Origin: Cephalopachus bancanus
Lineage: Eukaryota; Chordata; Mammalia; Primates; Tarsiidae
Length of the DNA: 64,000 bases
Direction: 5' to 3'
Assembly: GCA_027257055.1 (NCBI GenBank)
Contig: JAPVLO010000056.1
Location: forward strand, 1,798,001 to 1,862,000
Part shown: in pieces, positions 1 to 11,500 of the stretch
Layout: each line of letters starts with the position of its first letter
How positions within the stretch are numbered: the stretch's first letter is position 1
Made by a program: the position numbers and the translations under genes
Notes under the pieces: model-generated
Told to the model about the DNA's origin: nothing
Database searches by the model: none
Seen by the model: the letters and a program-made list of their open reading frames with translations, nothing else

Positions 1-203
1 GATTTGAGACCAGCCTGGGCAACTTGGCGAGCCCTTGTCTCTACAATAAATTAAAAATTAGCTGGGCGTGGTAGCACGTGCCTGTTGTTCCAGCTACTTG
101 GAAGGCTGAGGCCCAGCAGGTTGACGCTGGGGTGACCGTGAGCATGTATGCCACTGCACTCCAGCCTGGGTGACAGAGTGAGACTCTAACTCAAAAAAAA
201 AAA
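1..203 (+). mobile_element. Alu, 5' part outside the window
   Basis: Alu from the end of the left arm through the right arm and A-tail. It carries the variant junction CTCTACAATAAATTAAAAATT and ends CTCTAACTC plus an A-run. The left arm lies upstream of base 1. Confidence 0.95.
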
Positions 204-470
204 TGAGCTAACTAAAGCCTTCTGAGGGGTCCTCTGCCTGCCCCTCCAGCCTCATTAGAGATCACGCCACCCCTCACTCTTCTGACACACGAGGCACCAG
301 CTACACTAACATTCCCCTGCTCCTTGAACACTCCCATCTCAAGGCCTTGGCACCCCCATTTCCCCTTCTGGGATGTGCTTCCCTCTGTTATGTACCAGCT
401 CCTCCTCCTCACTCAAGTCTCGACTCAAACGTCATCTCAGCGAGGCTTCTGTGCCCACCCTTAATCAAAG
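204..470 (+). mobile_element. L2 LINE fragment, coding 3' region
   Basis: The text around 330-460 (CTCAAGGCCTTGGCAC, then TTCTGGGATGTGCTTCCCTC and CAAACGTCATCTCAGCGAGG) follows the order known for the L2 3' coding end. It is old and diverged, so the edges are approximate. Confidence 0.6.
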
Positions 471-1149
471 AGCCCCATTTCCCTGAGACAAAAATACCAG
501 AATCAAAGCTAGACCATTTTTCTTATGAGAACCAATGGGAAAACAGTTGTTTAGTCCTTTTTAGCCATGTAAAATAAGAGATGATGAATGCATTTCTGTT
601 ACCCTCACAAATATGTGAAAACTGAGCATCTTATGATGACCTAAATCAGCACTAGGTACTACCTTGATGGGGAAAGAGAGTCCCACTTCTGAGTAACATG
701 GGGCAGTAGTGTTTGGGTCTCCTGGATGCTTCTACCCAGAAGTATAGGACACAGATGGAAAGGCGGCAGCCAAGAAGAGGCTAGTGGAGGAGGTTTGTGA
801 GGAATATTTTGACTAATCCTTACTAGACTCCTTTGTCTGAAATCAAGAACTTGGTGATCAGTGGGGTGGAAGGACTTTTAGACTGTTGTGTGAAGAACAT
901 GTTATTACTATTCTAATGGTTGCATTTGCGACCCAGAATTCCCTCCCACACAGCCGGGGTGGAGAGCACGGGACAGGAGACTCTGTCTGAATATTTAGCC
1001 TACATACTTGCACCCATCACAAAACATCCAGGCTCAATGGTGAAATCTCACCTCCTGCTCACCTGCAGGGGTCTTCCACGCCATGACTTTTATATGTGGG
1101 CATAGGAGAGGAAGGGCTCACAGGTCCCTGGAAAGAGCTAATAGCTGAG
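471..1149. other. No recognised feature
   Basis: About 680 bases in which I see no gene, repeat family or strong motif. The short frames here carry no domain. Confidence 0.5.
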
Positions 1150-1385
1150 GATAAGAATAAACGTTGGACTGAGAATCAGAAGACCTGGGTTTGGGTTCTA
1201 AATCCACTCCTTGCTAGCTGAGTAACTTAGGCAAGTCACATAACCACTCTGAGCCTCAGTTTCCTCACCTGTAAAACAAGGACTTGAGTCCAACCTTAAT
1301 CTATAGCTCTAGATTGCTCAAGGAACCAATGAGATAATGCATTTGAAAGTCCAGAGTAATCTATAAAGCTCTACACAAATATGGG
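1150..1385 (+). mobile_element. MIR SINE, near full length
   Basis: Contains AGACCTGGGTTTGGGTTCTA, then the core TAGCTGAGTAACTTAGGCAA and CTCAGTTTCCTCACCTGTAA in MIR order. One of the best-preserved MIRs in the window. Confidence 0.85.
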
Positions 1386-1673
1386 ATCCACTAAACAATT
1401 CTATTTAATAAAGAAGAAAGAGTGCCATGGGGTTACTTGAATAGAAACAAATAAATTACCTCTTTCCTCTAAGAGATCCTGGTGAGATGGTGCCACTGTA
1501 TTATAATCACTAGCAGTATCAGTTTTACAAAAGACTCCCACTGGAATACCTGTAAATAAGAAACCTCCTGAAGGCTTTGAGACTGATTTAATTTGCATGC
1601 ATTTAGTTTGCAAATATTCAAGAGCCATACTCACCCTAGAGTCCTAGATGCATAAAGCAGCATACCTTTATTT

Positions 1674-1977
1674 ATTTATTTATTTGTTTGTTTGTTTATT
1701 TTTGAGTTGGAGTCTCACTCTGTTACCCAGACTGGAGTGCAGTGGCCGCTCCCGGCCACCGCAGCCTCGACCTGCTGGGCTCCGGCGATCCTTCTGCCTC
1801 AGCCTTCCAAGTAGCCGGAATTACAGGCATGCGCTACCACGCCCGGCTGATTTTTTGATTTATTGTAGAGATGAGGTCTCGCTGCCCAGGCGGGTCTCGA
1901 ACCCACGGGCTCAGGCAATCCACTCACCTCAGCCTCCCAAAGGCGCGGGATTACAGGCTGAGCCACCGAGCCCGGCT
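1674..1977 (-). mobile_element. Alu, full length, lineage type
   Basis: Reads in reverse from a T-rich tail through GAGTTGGAGTCTCACTCTGT to GCCACCGAGCCCGGC. It is flanked by a duplication of AGCATACCTTTAT at 1659 and 1978. The tail has grown into TTTA/TTTG repeats. Confidence 0.95.
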
Positions 1978-2134
1978 AGCATACCTTTATTATCATAAGT
2001 TTATTCTTTACTTGTCCTTTCCTTTAAGAGATGGCTTTTATGCCTCCTCTCCACCTCTCCAACTTCCTGGTAGCTGTATTTTTTTAGAGCCTTATGACTC
2101 TTCCATCAGTAACTACCACTTATTTTCTACAAGG

Positions 2135-2335
2135 TGCTAAGTCAAGTACTAGCAGTTTGCATTCATGATAGCACATTTATTCTTGCAATGAACCTAGGAG
2201 GTAAGTACTATGCATATCCCCATTTTACATACAAGAATACCAAGGCTCAGAGCCGTTGAGTGACTTGCCCAGGGTCACCCAGTGTCAAAGCAGACTATTT
2301 TGGCTCCTAAGTCCTCATGCTATCCACTGCCTGGG
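2135..2335 (-). mobile_element. MIR SINE
   Basis: Reverse-strand MIR signature: CCCCATTTTACATACAAGAA followed by GACTTGCCCAGGGTCACCCA. Confidence 0.8.
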
Positions 2336-2829
2336 GAAAAAGTAGAGCCTCCTACCAACATAGTCTTCTGTCTATTCTACCACAGATGGGGCCAGAAAGT
2401 ACAGCCGCACCCCCTATCTGAACGTTCCCAGCTCCTCTTTGCCAGTGGCTCCAGGCCCAGGCCCATGCAACCTTCCACGCAGCCTGCTCTGACTTCCCCA
2501 GAAGCTAGCCATCCAAGGGAAGTTCACTTGAAGCAAAGCAGCAGGACTTTCCACTCTGCAGAAGATTCCAGTCTTGCCAAGTTCCCCACCAGCCAGGCTC
2601 CTGGAGGTGTGCCTTGTGCATTCCCATTGCATAAGTGTTATTCCAGCCAGTTCCTGGAATCGGAAATATGGCACACTGTTCACCTGATGGGGAGTCCTTG
2701 CCCAGAAGGGAAGGTTGTTTGGTTAGCTGTGCCTTCAGGGCCCTTTCCAGGAGACCAGCTTGTGAAAAGTTGTTTAGCAAGGCCCATTTTTGAAGTCTAA
2801 GTTGCTTCATTTTTTCTATTCTTCAGTAA
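2336..2829. other. No recognised feature
   Basis: Plain sequence. It holds most of a 172-codon open frame (2282-2800, plus strand), but the frame starts inside the MIR and shows no domain, signal peptide or splice context, so it is not called as a gene. Confidence 0.5.
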
Positions 2830-3070
2830 CCCAACGCTTACTTTCCTTCTTAATGACCTTCAAATCTACCTTGGCAACCTCTGTCCTGTTCAGGCCTTCA
2901 CCACTTATGCCTGAAATCGCACCATGGCCCCCTTGTTGGTCTCCGAGACTTCCTGCTTCCTGCAGAGTCCAGCTCTGGGCCAGCCACTGCACGGCAGCCA
3001 GGAAGATCTTTCCAAAGGCCAATCCTATTATATGAGGTCCAGCGTAAAATCTTTCCATGGCTCTCCAACA
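2830..3070 (+). mobile_element. L2 LINE fragment
   Basis: Diverged match in order to the L2 segment with GGTCTCC, GCAGCCAGGAAGATCTTT and CTTTCCATGGCTCTCCAACA. Part of the same broken L2 as the next entry. Confidence 0.5.
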
Positions 3071-3169
3071 CCTGAAAAATAAATATTTCCCTACTGTTTG
3101 AATTGTTTGCAATGAGAATATATTATTGCTATAATCTGAAATATAATGTTTTGAAATACTAAGCTATGC

Positions 3170-3300
3170 TCTCCTCCCAAGACTGCAAGTTTCTCGAAAT
3201 AAGAAGAGTATCTTTTTTGTCTCTATATTCCTAGAACATAGTTCAGTGACCTACACATAGTAGGAAAGAATACTCAAGATATGTTTATTGAAGTTCAATT
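3170..3300 (+). mobile_element. L2 LINE 3' end
   Basis: Shows the L2 3' UTR order: CAAGTTTCTCGAAATAAGAA, TATTCCTAGAACATAGTTCA, CACATAGTAGGAAAGAATAC and a TTTATTGAA end. Confidence 0.65.
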
Positions 3301-3475
3301 AACTGATACTTACCACTTAATCAAAGCTCCTGAAGAGTAATGAGATACTCAGTGTAACTAGACTGAGTTGATATAATTCAAATCAAAATAATTTAGTCAG
3401 TGTGTGCAGCATTATTTGAGACAAGGGTACAATTTCCATTATAATTTTTGATATTGAAAATACACCCAGTTTTTA

Positions 3476-3782
3476 GAGTCAGGCATGGTGACTCATGCCT
3501 GTAATCCCAGCACTTTGGAAGGCCAAGCCAAGAGGATTGCCTTAGTCCAAGGGTTCGAGACCAGACCAACTTGACAAGACCTCTTCTCTACAATAAATCA
3601 AAAAATTAGTTGGGCATGGTGGCGCACACCTGTGGTTCCAGCTACTAGGAAGGCTGAGGTGGGAGGATCAATTGAGCCCAGCAAGCTCAACCTGTGACGA
3701 CTGTGAGCATGCCACTGCACTCCAACCTGAGCAACACAGTAAAACTCCAACTCAAAAAAAGAAAAGAAAAGAAAAAGAAAAT
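3476..3782 (+). mobile_element. Alu, full length
   Basis: Both arms are present, with the CTCTACAATAAATCAAAAAA junction and the end CTCCAACTC followed by a GAAAA-rich tail. Many substitutions, so older than the best-preserved copies here. Confidence 0.92.
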
Positions 3783-3903
3783 GGTTGTTAGACCCTCTCT
3801 GTCAATTCATACTAGACTAGCACTCCAAAGTGGAGTCCATTAATTTGTCCAACTCATGTTTTACTGAGGAAAGAATTAGTACTCTTCACATTGTCTAGAA
3901 AGG

Positions 3904-4465
3904 GGGTCTCTTTTTTTATTTTTACTTTATTTTTTTACAAAGATGTCAGGCACAAGTCAGGATTAAGTACATAAATAATGTATGTGCAGGTGAAGTTAGG
4001 GCCACCAAGTGATCCTCACTTCCCCTGGTTTAGGACCAGATACACTTTGTGTTGTTACATCCTCCCCCACCCCTCCCCTGGCAGCATCCCGCAACTGCTA
4101 ATCCCTCCCTTGTATTTTTGTGATTAATGTTCAGGTCTTCCTTATGAGTGAGAATATGTGGTATTTGGTTCTTTGTTTCTGTGATAAATTGCTGAGAAGG
4201 ATTGTCTACAATTCCATCCAATTTGCTGAGAAGTTCATGATTTTGTCCTTCTTTGTGACTGTATAATTCCATCATGTATATGTACCATATTTTCTTTATC
4301 CAGTCCACTTTCAATGGGCATAAGGGTTGGTTCCATGTTTTTGCTATTGTGAAGTACAGCAATAAAAATGGGTGTGCAGGTGTCTTTTTTGTAAAATGAT
4401 TTGTGTTCCTCGGGTATATTCCCAGGAGAGGAATTGCTGGATTGTAAGGAAGGTCAATTTCTAAA
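3904..4465 (-). mobile_element. L1 LINE 3' end, 5'-truncated
   Basis: Antisense L1. From the left: poly-T, a 3' UTR with the motif CAGGATTAAGTACATAAATA, a C-rich tract (G-rich in sense), then the end of ORF2 (CCATCATGTATATGTACCAT ... AGGAATTGCTGGATTGTAAG). The same 3' UTR type recurs at 63.8 kb. Only about 560 bases of the element are present. The 110-codon open frame on this strand is a broken ORF2 remnant. Confidence 0.85.
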
Positions 4466-4589
4466 TGATAAGCTCCTAAAGTAGAACCAGGTAATGAGTA
4501 GAAATTACCAGGAGTACAATTTCAGCATCATATTTTATACTTCTGTTTGGAACTTCAGTGATAGTCTTTCTAGCAGTTCGTGTCTCAGA

Positions 4590-4690
4590 GGTCAAATTTA
4601 CATTCTGCTTTACCAGCTTTGGGACCTGTAACAAATCACTGAATTTCTCAAGTCTTCATATTTTCATCTGTTTATGGGCTAGTTATAAAA
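4590..4690 (+). mobile_element. MIR fragment, weak
   Basis: The core resembles MIR: TTTGGGACCTGTAACAAATC, ACTGAATTTCTCAAG, TTTTCATCTG. Confidence 0.4.
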
Positions 4691-4699
4691 AAAATGAAA

Positions 4700-5790
4700 T
4701 TATATATATAAAGCGTTCCATATATTGACCAATGCATTCAAGAAGCACAGAAAACCACTGAAATTATTAAAGTTACTTAGGCACAAGTCTGTCTGTCCTG
4801 CAAGACTAGGAGCTTGAATCGGGAGGACAGTGTCTTCTTCATTGCCTTTCTGGGTGATGGTCTTGAATTGATTGGGTGTTCAACAGATGATTTGGGACAG
4901 GAATTGACATAAGCCCTAGATTGTATTGGCACCCTGGCCTCTAGTAAGAAAGAGGTCAACGCTCTAGGAACAGCAGTGGGCCCTGTTCAGGTTTGTGTCT
5001 GCGAGGCAAAAAAAAAAACACACTTCTAGGGGAAAGCAATAGGTGGTTCAGTCTTCCAAGGGGTCTTCCATAAGGGCACTTTACTCACTTCCTACTGAAA
5101 CTGCCCACATTTCGAATTTGTCCTGCGGTTTTACAGGTTCCAAATTTGGTCAGTTTTACAGAAACCAAATCTGGTCAGCTCCCAAGAGCTGCTCCCTCTC
5201 TCCTAAACGCCAAGAGTATTCCTGGAAACCATATTACTCAGATGTTGCCATACAGTAAGATTAAGAAGCAGCCAGCATATGGACATGGCATCCTCACAGT
5301 GGCTCAGCCAGTGTGAGGCATTCGCTCCCCATGGGCTGCAGCGCTTGGACTGTCACGTCACACTCTGAAGGTTGCAGGGTGAGCGAGATATCAGCACAAG
5401 AGGAATCATATGAATAAACAGTCTAATAGCACCCAATTAAGATGGCCTTATGTAATTCCAAGTGCACAGCACGGACAAAGTGCCAAAATTTCCCTCTGTG
5501 ACTTTGCTTTCGTTTTTTGTTAAAATATATTTAAGATCTGTGGTTGGATTAAGATCAGCTGACTCTCACAGTCCTGGGAGCCATCCTGTCTCCTCACTAA
5601 TCCTCTTGTGCCTATGTTAAACTCTAACTCTCAGAGGATAATCTTATCTCCACCTTTACAAGTTCTCCCAAGATGTTCCTTGTCATCCGTGTACTGGTAA
5701 CAGTGGTTTTGCTTGAAAACAGCCTGCTATGGTGAAATAAGCATAACATCAACAGTCCAGAAACTGGCGTGAAAAATAAGCTCAGATCCT
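4700..5790. other. No recognised gene; small tandem duplication inside
   Basis: About 1.1 kb without a repeat family I can name. It holds a 25-bp tandem duplication at 5129-5178 (separate entry) and a short A-run near 5009. Confidence 0.5.
5129..5178. repeat. 25-bp tandem duplication, two units
   Basis: Units at 5129-5153 and 5154-5178 both begin TTTTACAG and end GGTCAG, with four mismatches in 25. The units are adjacent with no spacer. Confidence 0.85.
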
Positions 5791-5791
5791 T

Positions 5792-5816
5792 TGATGAAAT
5801 GAACTTCATTTCATCA
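5792..5816. repeat. Short perfect inverted repeat
   Basis: Arms TGATGAAATGA and TCATTTCATCA (11 bp each) around a 3-base loop. It lies at the edge of a weak MIR and could be chance. Confidence 0.7.
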
Positions 5817-5925
5817 TCTGCTAAATGGGAATGAAATGCTAATAACCACCCTTTCAAGGTAGTGGCAAGGGTCAAATGAGTTTAAGGGTGTTATCTACCC
5901 CATCCAACATGTTAGTCATTATCAC
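5795..5925 (+). mobile_element. MIR fragment, weak
   Basis: CATCTGCTAAATGGGAATGA, then AATAACCACC and GGGTCAAATGAGTTTAAGGG, match the 3' half of MIR. Confidence 0.5.
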
Positions 5926-6559
5926 TGCACTTCTTATATAAGGTCTGGAAATAAGAAAGACACAATTTGATTCTCATTAAGACAGTTTGTAATTGACGCA
6001 AGCAGGAAAACCACCCTTCAAATATGAGACAGGATTTAACACTCAACCACTAAATAGCTGTCTTCTCCCAGAACATCCTCATCTCTTTTTTAATACTGGC
6101 CTAGACTTCCTTGAAGGATATGTCTGAAGAGGCATCCAACTGGATGAATTTCCTGAAGAGCTGTCTGAGAGAAGTTCAATATTTTTGCCCCATCTTCCAT
6201 ATGAACTTGAAGTGATATGAAAGCCAAGTATTGAGTGGAGATTCATCCGGAAAATAGCCAGGCTTTCTGGATACCGAAGGAGTTCACTTGGGGTTGGATT
6301 GATTCAGCTGTCATATAGTAGCAGACACAAAGGTTCTTTTTCAGTGATAGCTAACCAGCCCACCCCACATAGAGCATGAACAGTATTTGGCAAATGAATC
6401 TACCTGCTAGAGGGTCATCCAACCAGGGTCGGCTCAAACATGGCCCAAAAAACTGGGAGGTCCTTGCAAAACATCCGCTGCTGTTAAATGCAGAACAGTA
6501 TGTTGTTGAACCAAAGCAGATGTTGTCTTTCAGTTTTTTCATTCTACTACCAGTTTTGA
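5926..6559. other. No recognised feature
   Basis: About 630 bases of plain sequence. Overlapping short frames on both strands near 6351-6578 carry no domain. Confidence 0.5.
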
Positions 6560-6870
6560 CTTTCATACTTCCTAACACTCACCTTTTGCTTCAGCAAAAT
6601 AGACCTCCTGGCTGTAATTTCCTTATGCCCAGACCATTTCCTACCTTTGTGTCTCTGCACATATTCTTATCTGTCAATGATTGGCAGGGAGGGAGGGAAC
6701 ACAAGGGTTTTATCTACAAATCCCTAGTGTCTAGCATGATATCGAGACTGAGAAGTAACTCAGTGAGTGTTTGGTGAACGAATGAATGAATGAGTCTTTG
6801 AATGAATAAATGATGAGCAAGTAGATGAATGAACAAATTAGTATGTGAATAAATTAACAAATGAAAACCT
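6560..6870 (+). mobile_element. L2 LINE 3' end with GAAT-rich tail
   Basis: CCTAGTGTCTAGCATGATAT, GTAACTCAGTGAGTGTTTGG and GAACGAATGAATGAATGAG match the L2 3' terminus. The terminal repeat has spread into an imperfect AATG/AATA array from about 6777 to 6865. Confidence 0.65.
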
Positions 6871-7249
6871 GTGCTTTTCTTCATCGAAGATAAACCAATG
6901 AAGGTATTTGTTTTATTCTAAGATGGCCCAGATGGCATGGTTTTCACCACACAGTAGAAAAACAGGTCAATGAAACCTAAGGAATCAAGATGAATTTCAT
7001 ATCTATTGGGTTTCATCTCAGTTACCCAGTGATAGCCTAGGGGAAGCTAGCCCCAGAACTGAGGTCTAGGTGCATGGATTAGGTATGAGCTCTGAACAAT
7101 AACTGTTCCATTAAGGTGATGTGTTGTTTTTTTAAAAGCTCAGGTTGCATCTCCGTGATGAATGCCCTAAGTCAATGTCACTTCTCTTCTTATGTCAGAA
7201 TAAAGTCCACAGAAACAAAAACAAAACTCATGTTTTTCAAGTTTTTCAA
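6871..7249. other. No recognised feature
   Basis: About 380 bases in which no repeat or gene is recognised. Confidence 0.5.
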
Positions 7250-7430
7250 GCCCAAAGGTGTAGGTGTTTCCTACAGTTGCTGTATAATGTAAAATCATTA
7301 TCCTCCATTTTACTGAATGCTGCATCTCCAAGAGATAATGTGACTTGCCCAGAGTCACTTCATTAATGCATAGGTTCAGGGTTCAAATCCAGCCCTTGCT
7401 CTTCCCGCTTACTATGAGAGATGGCTAGGT
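7250..7430 (-). mobile_element. MIR SINE
   Basis: Reverse MIR order: ATCCTCCATTTTACTGAATG, GTGACTTGCCCAGAGTCACT, GGTTCAAATCCAGCCC. It directly abuts the hAT relic that follows. Confidence 0.75.
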
Positions 7431-7613
7431 CAGTGGTTCTCAAACTTGAGATACCAGGAAGGTTTTTTTTTTTAAATACATATCTCTGGGTCTCACTCTT
7501 AGATTTTCTTATTCAAAAGGTATGGGATGGGAATGAAAATTTTTGTTTCTAACAAGTTTTCCAATGAAGATGATGATGATGCTGGTCCACGAATCACATT
7601 TCGAGAACCACTG
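7431..7613 (-). mobile_element. MER5-like hAT DNA transposon relic
   Basis: Bounded by inverted ends CAGTGGTTCTCAAACTT and CGAGAACCACTG, the known MER5/Charlie termini. The GATGATGATGCTGGTCC block at the right end gives the orientation. Flanks GGCTAGGT and GCTAGAGT could be a decayed 8-bp target duplication. Non-coding, so moved by another element's transposase. Confidence 0.85.
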
Positions 7614-8784
7614 GCTAGAGTATCTGAGCAAAAAGAAGCATTTGATCATAAGAACGTAAAAGCATGTCCTGAAATACAAAATAAGGAACAAAATTGGGTT
7701 TTAAGTAGCTTCTGAAACCAGAGAGAGGTCTCTAACTCCATCTTTCATCTCTATTGCTCTCTGAAATTTGTTTCATTTTTTCCCCTCTACTTACACTTGC
7801 TTCCAAATCTGCCCTCCGATGGACAACATGACTACAGCATCTTCTAAGACTCATTCAGGGCCATGGGCCAAAAGAAAACCTAAGTATCTCTCACTGTACC
7901 ACTTCCAAATTCCCAGAGCCTGACTTGAGTTGGGTGGTACATCCCTGTGCTAATCACCTGTGAAAGGACAGTGGTGTGGATCGCATCATACAAAGTGGCT
8001 TCCACAGCCTCATCACGGTAACCATATAGGTTGACAAAGGGTCATTGGCAGAGAATGAAATGGGGTAGTAAACCAACAGTTGAACACTGTGGCTGGGGTG
8101 CGTAGAAGGTACATTTAGATAAATAAGAAGTAAGAGAGTTCCACTGAGCCAGCACAGTGACGGGAACACAAGTGAACAATGGCTGGAAAACCATTCAGAA
8201 CATGGTGCTGATGGCCTTCAGAAATAATGTTTTTCCCTTGCACTAGAGGAGACAACAGTAAACAGTAAATCCATCTGGTTTCCAAATTCTCTTAAACAAG
8301 TCTATGCAGACAATCCCTACGGCTAAATAGAGCCAGTTCTGTTCTCTTAGAAGGAAAACAATGGAATGTGGCATTTCAGCCCAGTGCAGCTAGCCAAGCT
8401 GGGTCAGGGAAAAGGCACAGATTACATTCATTAATATTTTGCAAACCCACCCAGGCCCAACCCCCTCCTTGCCAATCTTCACTCCACCCTGCAAGGGAAA
8501 AGCCTAAAGTTGCTAAAGAAGAGTTGAAACTAAACTTGAGGCAGATTGAGTCAGATGTTCACTGAGGACTCCCTGTACTGGTGGTAATGGCAAAGACCGA
8601 GTACTACATTTCCAAGAAGGAGACATTTCCACTAGCTGCTTCTCTGTGTGCTGACGAGCTAGGATCCCTCTCCTTGGGCTACCATAGAATAAAGCTGGGA
8701 AGCTCCTCTGAGTCACAGGTTTACTTGCTGGAAATTCCCATAATGGGAGTCTGGAGAGGGAAGAGAGCTGGTGGTAGGTACGGT
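7614..8784. other. No recognised feature
   Basis: About 1.2 kb of plain sequence. Short frames occur on both strands but none has a domain or splice context. Confidence 0.5.
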
Positions 8785-8965
8785 GGAAACAGCATTGAAC
8801 TTATGATCAAATCCTGGTAGATTCAACTTCTGGCCCTGACAAACTGAGAGATTACCCCCAGTAAGTCAGTTAATCTCTCTGCCCTTCCATCTCCGCCGAT
8901 GAAACTGGGGACCATAATCATCAATGTCCCTCTGATTCACCAGGTCACTGAGAATAGCAGCTGTG
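8785..8965 (+). mobile_element. MIR SINE
   Basis: TTGAACTTATGATCAAATCC, AGTAAGTCAGTTAATCTCTC and GATGAAACTGGGGACCATAA follow MIR order. Confidence 0.7.
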
Positions 8966-9147
8966 ATTGGCTGAGACTATCATGCAGGTGGTTGTTTAGC
9001 TGCTGGTCAGGACAAGGCCATCACAGGTATATATAGTGGTTTTATTTAAGTTAATAAAAGGTGTCCTTTCCTACATGTCAGGACACATGGCTTAGGGAGT
9101 TGAGTGTGGATGGCATTTCACCCCTCAGCTAGGCACCCTTGCATAGC

Positions 9148-9640
9148 ATTAAAAGATAAACTGAGGCATGTCAAAATATTAAAGAGTTTATTTGAACAAG
9201 CAGTGATTATGAATTGAGCAGCTCTAGACCACAAGTGGTTTGGGGGCTTCACCAAAGGGACAGGAGGGGAAAGATTACTTAAAGTGAATGTGGAAGCAGA
9301 ACAAAGAAATTGTTTGGCTAAAATGTAAGCAATTGCCTTATTTGGACTATCCCAGTAGGAAGACAATATAACCAATGCTCAGACACCGACCCGTGATTGA
9401 CCGAGATTGAGCTTCATTTTCTTTTAAATTCTAAATTAGAATTCAGTTTGCATATGTAGGAACCCAGGGTATCAAAGCCACCTAATTCTAAGTGCCTCCC
9501 ATTTAATTATTTTAACAACAACCTCCACATTCTTCACAGTGGCCCCTGGGTCCTGGTCCTTCTTTAAGAATAAGATGAATCTGCCCAAGAATAGAGGTTT
9601 CAGGGAGGTCTCAATCAACCTTGGGGACAGCAAGTGTCAA
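9148..9640 (-). mobile_element. Probable old LTR fragment, family uncertain
   Basis: AGAGTTTATTTGAACAAGCA, GAATTGAGCAGCTCTAGACC and the following tract resemble the reverse strand of an old mammalian LTR, where TTTATT would mirror a polyadenylation signal. I cannot name the subfamily. No internal viral sequence is visible. Confidence 0.45.
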
Positions 9641-9756
9641 GGAGAGCAGTCAAGTCAGCCATAACCACTATCATCCCAATCAGGTAAAAAATAATTGGCC
9701 AGAATGAGCTCTCCCCATCTAGAAACCCACCCCCGTAACAATGCAGAAAGATGAAA

Positions 9757-10054
9757 GCGTCTTTTTTTCTTTTTCTTTATTATTATTTTTTTTTTGAGTT
9801 GGAGTCTCACTCTGTTGCCCAGACAGGAGTGCAGTGGCCGCAACCTGCTGGGCTCCGGCGATCCTTCCGCCTCAGCCTTCCATGTAGCTGGAACTACAGG
9901 CACGTGCTACCACACCCGGCTAATTTTTTGATTTATTGTAGAGATGAAGTCTCACCAAGTTGCCCAGGCGGGTCTCAAACCCACGAGCTCAGGCAATACA
10001 CTCACCTCGGCCTCCCAAAGCGCGGGATTACAGGCTGAGCCATCAAGCCCAGCC
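9757..10054 (-). mobile_element. Alu, full length with small internal deletion
   Basis: Lineage-type Alu in reverse. After GCAGTGGCCG it jumps to CAACCTGCTGGGCTCC, so roughly 20 bases of the right arm are missing. It ends GCCATCAAGCCCAGCC. The left end is a T-rich tail. Confidence 0.93.
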
Positions 10055-11149
10055 GAGAGCATGTTAAACACATTACACAGACATACGTAGATGGAAACTT
10101 CTGTGCCACCATGAAAAAACAGTCTTTTAGAAGTTTCAAGCTGGCTGGTTGAAATTTGCATATTTTCACAAAACCTCCTCCTGGGTTTTACTACCTTAGG
10201 CCTGTACAGACAGTTCCTTTCATTATCATGTCTATATCATATGGGGCGGGGTTTGGTGTTTAAAATTATGTAAGAACTATGTGTTGCCAGTCACTAGAGT
10301 CCACTAACCCCAGTGAGTGTTAATCCTTTTTGTCCTTGTATTTTCTGAGTTTTCCTGGACACCTATTGTTCTTTCATTAATTTCTTTGGCTTCTTGCCTT
10401 TGGCTAAAACACTATTAGACCTATAGTTCTATTCAGTTATATTCTGCTCCAATGCTCTGCACAGTTCCATGAAGGCATGATGCCGGAATCTAGCACATGA
10501 AACCACAAAAAAGGAGTGCACAGCACAATCCTGTTCTTTGTGCACACAGACTTGAATTGTGCTAAGCTCTTCTTCCAACTTCACTCCACTTTGTTCCTGA
10601 CCTAGATGCTGACTTCATTGCCCATTTTTCATTTATATCTTCACCTTGCCCAGTGAACTTGATCCTTTATACCTTTCACCCAACTGTAGATATTGCTATT
10701 ACCTCCCAGTGAACACCATTCTGGTTCTCTTCTGGCAGCCTGAACCTTTTGAGTAAATACCTCTCCTAGCCTGGCTGTGCCCTGGAGGCCTCACACATTC
10801 ATTAACCCCAACCCCATGAGTTATAGACCCATGAAACCATTCAACCACAGGAACAGGAAGTCAGTGGATTTTAGAAGGAGCAGGAAGGTGCCACTGCTTC
10901 AAGAAGGGAGAACCCACACTCATCCCACTTGTGAAGAGAGAGATCATGAACCCAGTGGGAATAAAGCCTGAACCCCATACTAGGAGTGGACTAGTGGAAA
11001 AACCTCCGTGAATCCAAAAAAGGAATTTTATAAGGTTCAGGAAAGATGTAAATATATTTCATATACATTCAAATTTAAAAATCAATATAAATTCTCATTA
11101 AAGTTGATTATCAGTTACTGTTTTCTGGATTATGTTGCCTCTATGTTTC
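10055..11149. other. No recognised feature
   Basis: About 1.1 kb of mostly AT-rich plain sequence. No gene or repeat family is identified. Confidence 0.5.
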
Positions 11150-11500
11150 ACTTCTGCACACCTTTCTCAAATTCTTGAATGTTTCCAAAATCTGCGATTC
11201 TTTCTGCTTCCAGGCTTGCTCCACACAAATTCACCCTCGAAAGTAGCCACAGACTCTGCCATTTGCCTGCTGAGAACCCATCAGTGGTTTCTTGTCATAT
11301 ACATGGTGAAGCACCCACTCCTTGGTCTGGACACAGGCTCTGCAGGACCCAGGTTTGCCTACTAATCTTATTGGATATTTGTCTCCATCACAATGCTTCC
11401 AGTTCCTTGAAAGCAGACTCTATCTTCGTCATTTCTGCGTCTCTATTACAGAGTACCACATCGGACACTAGTCATAGAGTGGACACTCCAAATGATGAGA
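11150..11500 (+). mobile_element. L2 LINE fragment
   Basis: GAACCCATCAGTGGTTTCTT, then AGTTCCTTGAAAGCAGACTC and ATTACAGAGTACCACATCGG follow the L2 order from late coding sequence into 3' UTR. Confidence 0.5.

Noticed and set aside
2282..2800. 172-codon open frame
   Set aside because: The start lies in a MIR relic; no domain or signal peptide; length is within what GC-rich non-coding DNA can give.
6777..6870. AATG array as a CRISPR-like or satellite array
   Set aside because: It is the decayed terminal repeat of an L2; no spacers or fixed unit.
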